Shown in pieces: positions 60,225 to 64,000 of a stretch of 64,000 nucleotides of DNA; within the stretch, counting starts at the first letter, position 1, and each line of letters opens with the position of its first letter. Under the pieces are notes generated by a model, which was not told the origin of the DNA, did no database searches, and was given only the letters and a program-made list of their open reading frames with translations. Both the position numbers and the translations under genes were made by a program. This DNA is from Welwitschia mirabilis. Taxonomy: Eukaryota > Gnetophyta > Gnetopsida > Welwitschiales. The stretch covers positions 185,146,674-185,210,673 of the forward strand of contig JBOZIK010000001.1 of assembly GCA_051453625.1 (NCBI GenBank), given 5' to 3'.

Positions 60225-63200
60225 TTTTGGTAAGACATGTTCTAAATTTGGTGATCAGACTAAGAGTAGGACAAATTTAAATCTCATTTAAAATTTTCTA
60301 ATTTAACAAAATATCATTTAATGGTTAGTTAACAATAGGATAATTTTAATGGAAAATATGAAAGAACTAATTGAAAACTCATATAAAAATAGTTAATATA
60401 AGTATTAAAAGCATGATATGTGGGATGGGTGAGGGATCTCTAATAGAGATTGATTAAAGAGAATATATTTTATTTACAAAGGTACATATAAAGATGGGGG
60501 TATTTTGAACTTAACACTTTTAGTACTCTTATCTTCTTTTATAAGATAACCACAAAACCCACTTAAAAAACTATTTAATCATGCTAAACATTTCTAACTT
60601 AAAAAAGAAAAAAACTATAGATTCAAATCTAAAACATTATTCATGATGGATAAGTTTTCCATTATTTTAATTCCCATCACATTGATTATAAAGGAATGTG
60701 TCATTAATGAAGTAAAATATAAAGCTAAAAAATATTATTATTAAAAAACTAAGATTAAAAAATGTTAGAGCTAGAAACACTTAACCTTAAGAAAATTTAA
60801 AGCTCAAAAAATTTATAAAGGAAAAGACGACTAAAAACTTAAGAACAAAGAGATTTATTAATGGAAAAGTCCTAGAATTAAAAAAATAAAGTTATATATA
60901 GATTACATTTAAAAATAACTTTAAATCTAAAAAATACATAGGACTTAGTATTGAAAAAATTAATTTTAAGATAACTTGGGGCTAAAAATATATGGTTATA
61001 AAGATTTTATGGTTCAAAATTTATAAATATTTTACTAAAAAACTAGTAACATCTTAATTTATTTTAAGCTTTTCGCTAGTAAACTATGCATATTATTTTA
61101 CTTTAATTAATAAATTTATTCTAAAATATATGATTTTTTTTAAGTTTAAAAAATAAAATCCAATTACATTTGCATATGCATATATTTTCTTCCACATCAT
61201 ATCATAAATATCATAGTGGATTTATAACTTGTTCTTATATTTTAATTCTTTTTTTTTAAGTAAACCAAACCTTCCTAGAGAATAAGATTAACCCATATAA
61301 AATTATCAAATTATTTATATGCAAATAAAAAAGAAAAAAACCAGAAATGGGTAATTCATAGAATAATATATAAATGCTTTTTATTTATTATTACTTATAA
61401 AAGAAAAATAGAAAAGTAGTATTCTAATCTTTCTTAACATTTCTTATAGATAGTTTCTTATAGATTAATTTATTACATATATATAATTTTTAAATGGTAA
61501 ATATAACATTTTTAATCATAATTAAGGAAATATATTCTTGCTTCATAGTACATATGGATATGGAAAAGAATGAACTAATATAATAAGGTACTCAGTATAA
61601 AACTAAAAGATATATATATATAAAAAATAAATACATAAAAATTAACTTAAATGTTTTTTAAAAAGAAATAGAATTGCTAAGTTAAATGTAGTAGTAATCT
61701 CAAAAGAAAAGATAGCATGAAATACACTATTTCATCTAGGACTACTCTCTTTTCAAATACTTAGAAGTTCATTTATTAACATGTATCTATTTCTTCTCAA
61801 GAAATAATTAGTATCCCTTATTACTATTATGAATAAAGATGATAATAATATTAAAATTCCTTTTTTTTTGTAATTTTCTTAAATTATAAACTTTAATATA
61901 TACGTATCTTTATCTATAAGAATATTAAAAGAATAAATGATTATGAGTTTATTAAATAGTGAGAAGAATGAAATAACTATTAGAATAAATTTATTTCAAA
62001 GAAAATTTTATTACTTAAAATTCAATTTAGAATCAATAAAATGCATAATAATTTAATACATTAGAATGACTAGCACCAGTATATCTTAATGATATAAATA
62101 AGTTCTTAATTACTTATTAGCTAATTGTTTGTATGCAAATAAAAGATAATCTACAAAATAATATATGGATACTTTTTAATCATTGTCAATATGAAAGTGA
62201 AGTTAAAAGTACTATTCTAATCTTATTTATCTTGTTTTAGATCATGCTACGAATAACAATGTCATAGCATATTCTTTTTTTAAACTTATGTAGCTTATAG
62301 AACTTATGATTTATTTTAATTTATACATTAAATAATACAAGTAATTTTCCAATTGCTGGAATATTCTTCCATGCAAGAGATTTGTACTACTTTCTTTAAA
62401 TGTAGTAAAGATATGATAATTGATTTTAGACAAAATGACAAATTATTATCATCTTAAAACACTCTAATACTAAATGGTAAAAAGAGAGAACAAATGTAAA
62501 GAAAAATCAAAAAAATTATGCAGAGAAGTAAGAAAGAAAAGATAAAGCACATAAATAAAGTAATTAAAGGGGCTTAGTGGAAGTGTATTAGCTTCATTAA
62601 GTTAGTGGAAATCTATTACATTGATAAATTACAAGTTAAAATGTGAAAATCTAATTTAGCTCTTATACCAAAGAAATAATAAAAGAATATTATTCAAAAA
62701 ACTTATAATAGTTCATTTTTAAAATAATCAAGGTGGCCTAAACAATTAAAACCTTATGAATAATTTATTATTTATCTATAAAGCTATTGTATACTTAAAA
62801 TAAATTTTTAACTTAGTTTAGGCATACTAAGTAAGTTTTCTTAAAAACAATCATTCATGATTTCCAGGAGGATAGTCTCTCAAATCATTTCTATTTAGGT
62901 GTTACTTGAATCCTTTTGAAATAATGTAAGAATTTATAATTTCTAAAATAAAATGAAAATTAAAACCAACTATATTATATTAGTTTTATAAATTTAAGAT
63001 TTCTATCTATACCTTAATTATTAGGGCATAATCTTTAAAGATTGCAAATTATAAGAAAAGTTAACATGTAGCACTTTGAACATATTAGCATTTAGTATTT
63101 GATTTTTCTAAGATGCTATTTTTTAATAAAATTTCTTAAAATTACCTTTTTTCCCTTCATTTAATTTAGAAAAACAATATAGAGCTCTTATAAAAAGAAC

Positions 63201-64000
63201 TCAAAAAGCCTTTTTCATCCATAGTGTCATAACTCATTAGGTTTTTAAGAATTATGTATGATATTCTTATTGAATGGAATTTTTCAAAATTGCTTACATT
63301 ATTTAATGCATAAATTAAAATAATTATTAATTTTATACGATAAAAAAATCTATAATTCTAAATTTAAAAAAAAGTATGCTATGGTATCATTATCTATCGT
63401 ATTAGCTACTACTTTTCCTTATTTAAATTTTTAATAACGATGAGTAAAAGGCATACATATATTATTTTATGGATTAGCTCTATCATTTTTAATATTTGAA
63501 CATAAACAATTAATAATTTTCTCTCCATTACTTGTATTGATTTAAACATGCTTAGTTGTTATGTTGTTATTTTACTTTAATTTACCTTCCCAATATAAGA
63601 TAAAAGAAGGTAGTATTTAATCCTATAATTTACTATGAGTAATTTAAGCATATTTTATTCTAATAATTTTTTAAATTATTATTCTTTCATGTATTTGTAT
63701 GGTACAGGATTACAGGAAGTTTTTAATCTTTTAACCTATAGGTAACAATCCTATCATGCTTTTAATATGGCCCTCTAATTACTACATATATGATTTCTTT
63801 TCTTTTGGTTCTCCTTTATAGTTTTTATTCACTTGTATCTCTCCTTTCTTTTTAACATTTAGTATTAGAGTATTTTAAAATGATTTTTTATCTATTATTC
63901 CTAAAATAAATTCTCTTCTCTTCATTTTATATAGAATAAATAAAATAACACTCTTACATGGTATAACATTTAAGAATTTATTTTTCACACATGTTATTAT
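60225..64000. other. AT-rich decayed repeat DNA, no gene seen
   Basis: All frames are stop-rich. GCTCTTATACCA at 62,659-62,670 resembles the complement of the initiator-Met primer site with one mismatch, so another minus-strand LTR element may end here. The segment 63,560-63,830 resembles 37,370-37,620. Confidence 0.4.

Noticed and set aside
1-64000. A new defence, toxin or regulatory gene system
   Set aside because: No gene cluster supports it. All coding traces other than OPT are transposon genes, an EXO70 relic or unassignable fragments.

Overview
This window is nuclear DNA of a land plant. It holds one intact protein-coding gene inside about 60 kb of very AT-rich, heavily decayed transposable-element sequence. 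The evidence for a plant is a six-exon oligopeptide transporter of the plant OPT type, LTR retrotransposons with plant-type primer binding sites (initiator-Met and Asp tRNA), an Athila-like Ty3/gypsy element, a plant L1-type LINE with CCHC knuckles, and a relic of an EXO70 exocyst gene. The repeats are strongly CpG-depleted, and mutated family motifs are very often explained by C>T or G>A changes. That looks like long-term deamination of methylated cytosine. It would suit a gymnosperm, possibly a gnetophyte such as Welwitschia, but that is inference and the species cannot be read from this sequence.

Layout. 1-9,950: decayed repeat DNA with a 20-bp-period degenerate minisatellite (about 498-860), a minus-strand copia primer binding site (1,506-1,517) and a foldback element (8,851-9,131). 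9,951-13,352: a gag-only Ty3/gypsy-like element with a second 20-bp-period minisatellite and a 620-base gap. 16,798-17,276: a long hairpin (foldback) element. About 17,620-22,310: a CpG-retaining island with the OPT gene on the minus strand (ATG 21,492, stop 18,198), a probable TATA box and a polyA signal. 22,960-23,505: three tRNA-like repeat units. 25,192-33,721: an 8.5-kb Athila-like gypsy element on the minus strand with about 1.48-kb LTRs. 33,722-45,653: decayed repeats, a second gypsy LTR end with its primer binding site (40,774), and an EXO70 relic (about 42,600-43,030). 45,654-50,006: a copia element on the plus strand with LTRs, PBS, PPT, gag, zinc knuckle and protease remains. About 50,640 to at least 60,400: a second copia on the minus strand, split by a 5.96-kb LINE (51,119-57,083) that has a perfect 12-bp target-site duplication. 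60,225-64,000: AT-rich decayed repeat.

Only the OPT gene is judged functional. Its exons join through GT-AG introns into about 740 codons with both family motifs (NPG and KIPPR) and the cysteine-rich plant C-terminus. The only break is a short run of N in exon 5. All other coding traces are dead mobile-element genes or gene relics. I found no CRISPR array, rRNA, functional tRNA gene or bacterial-type operon, and I do not see an undescribed biological system. The most informative signals are the contrast between the CpG-rich island and the deaminated flanks, mutated active-site codons in three unrelated element types, and the nested insertion that restores a reading frame when the insert is ignored.
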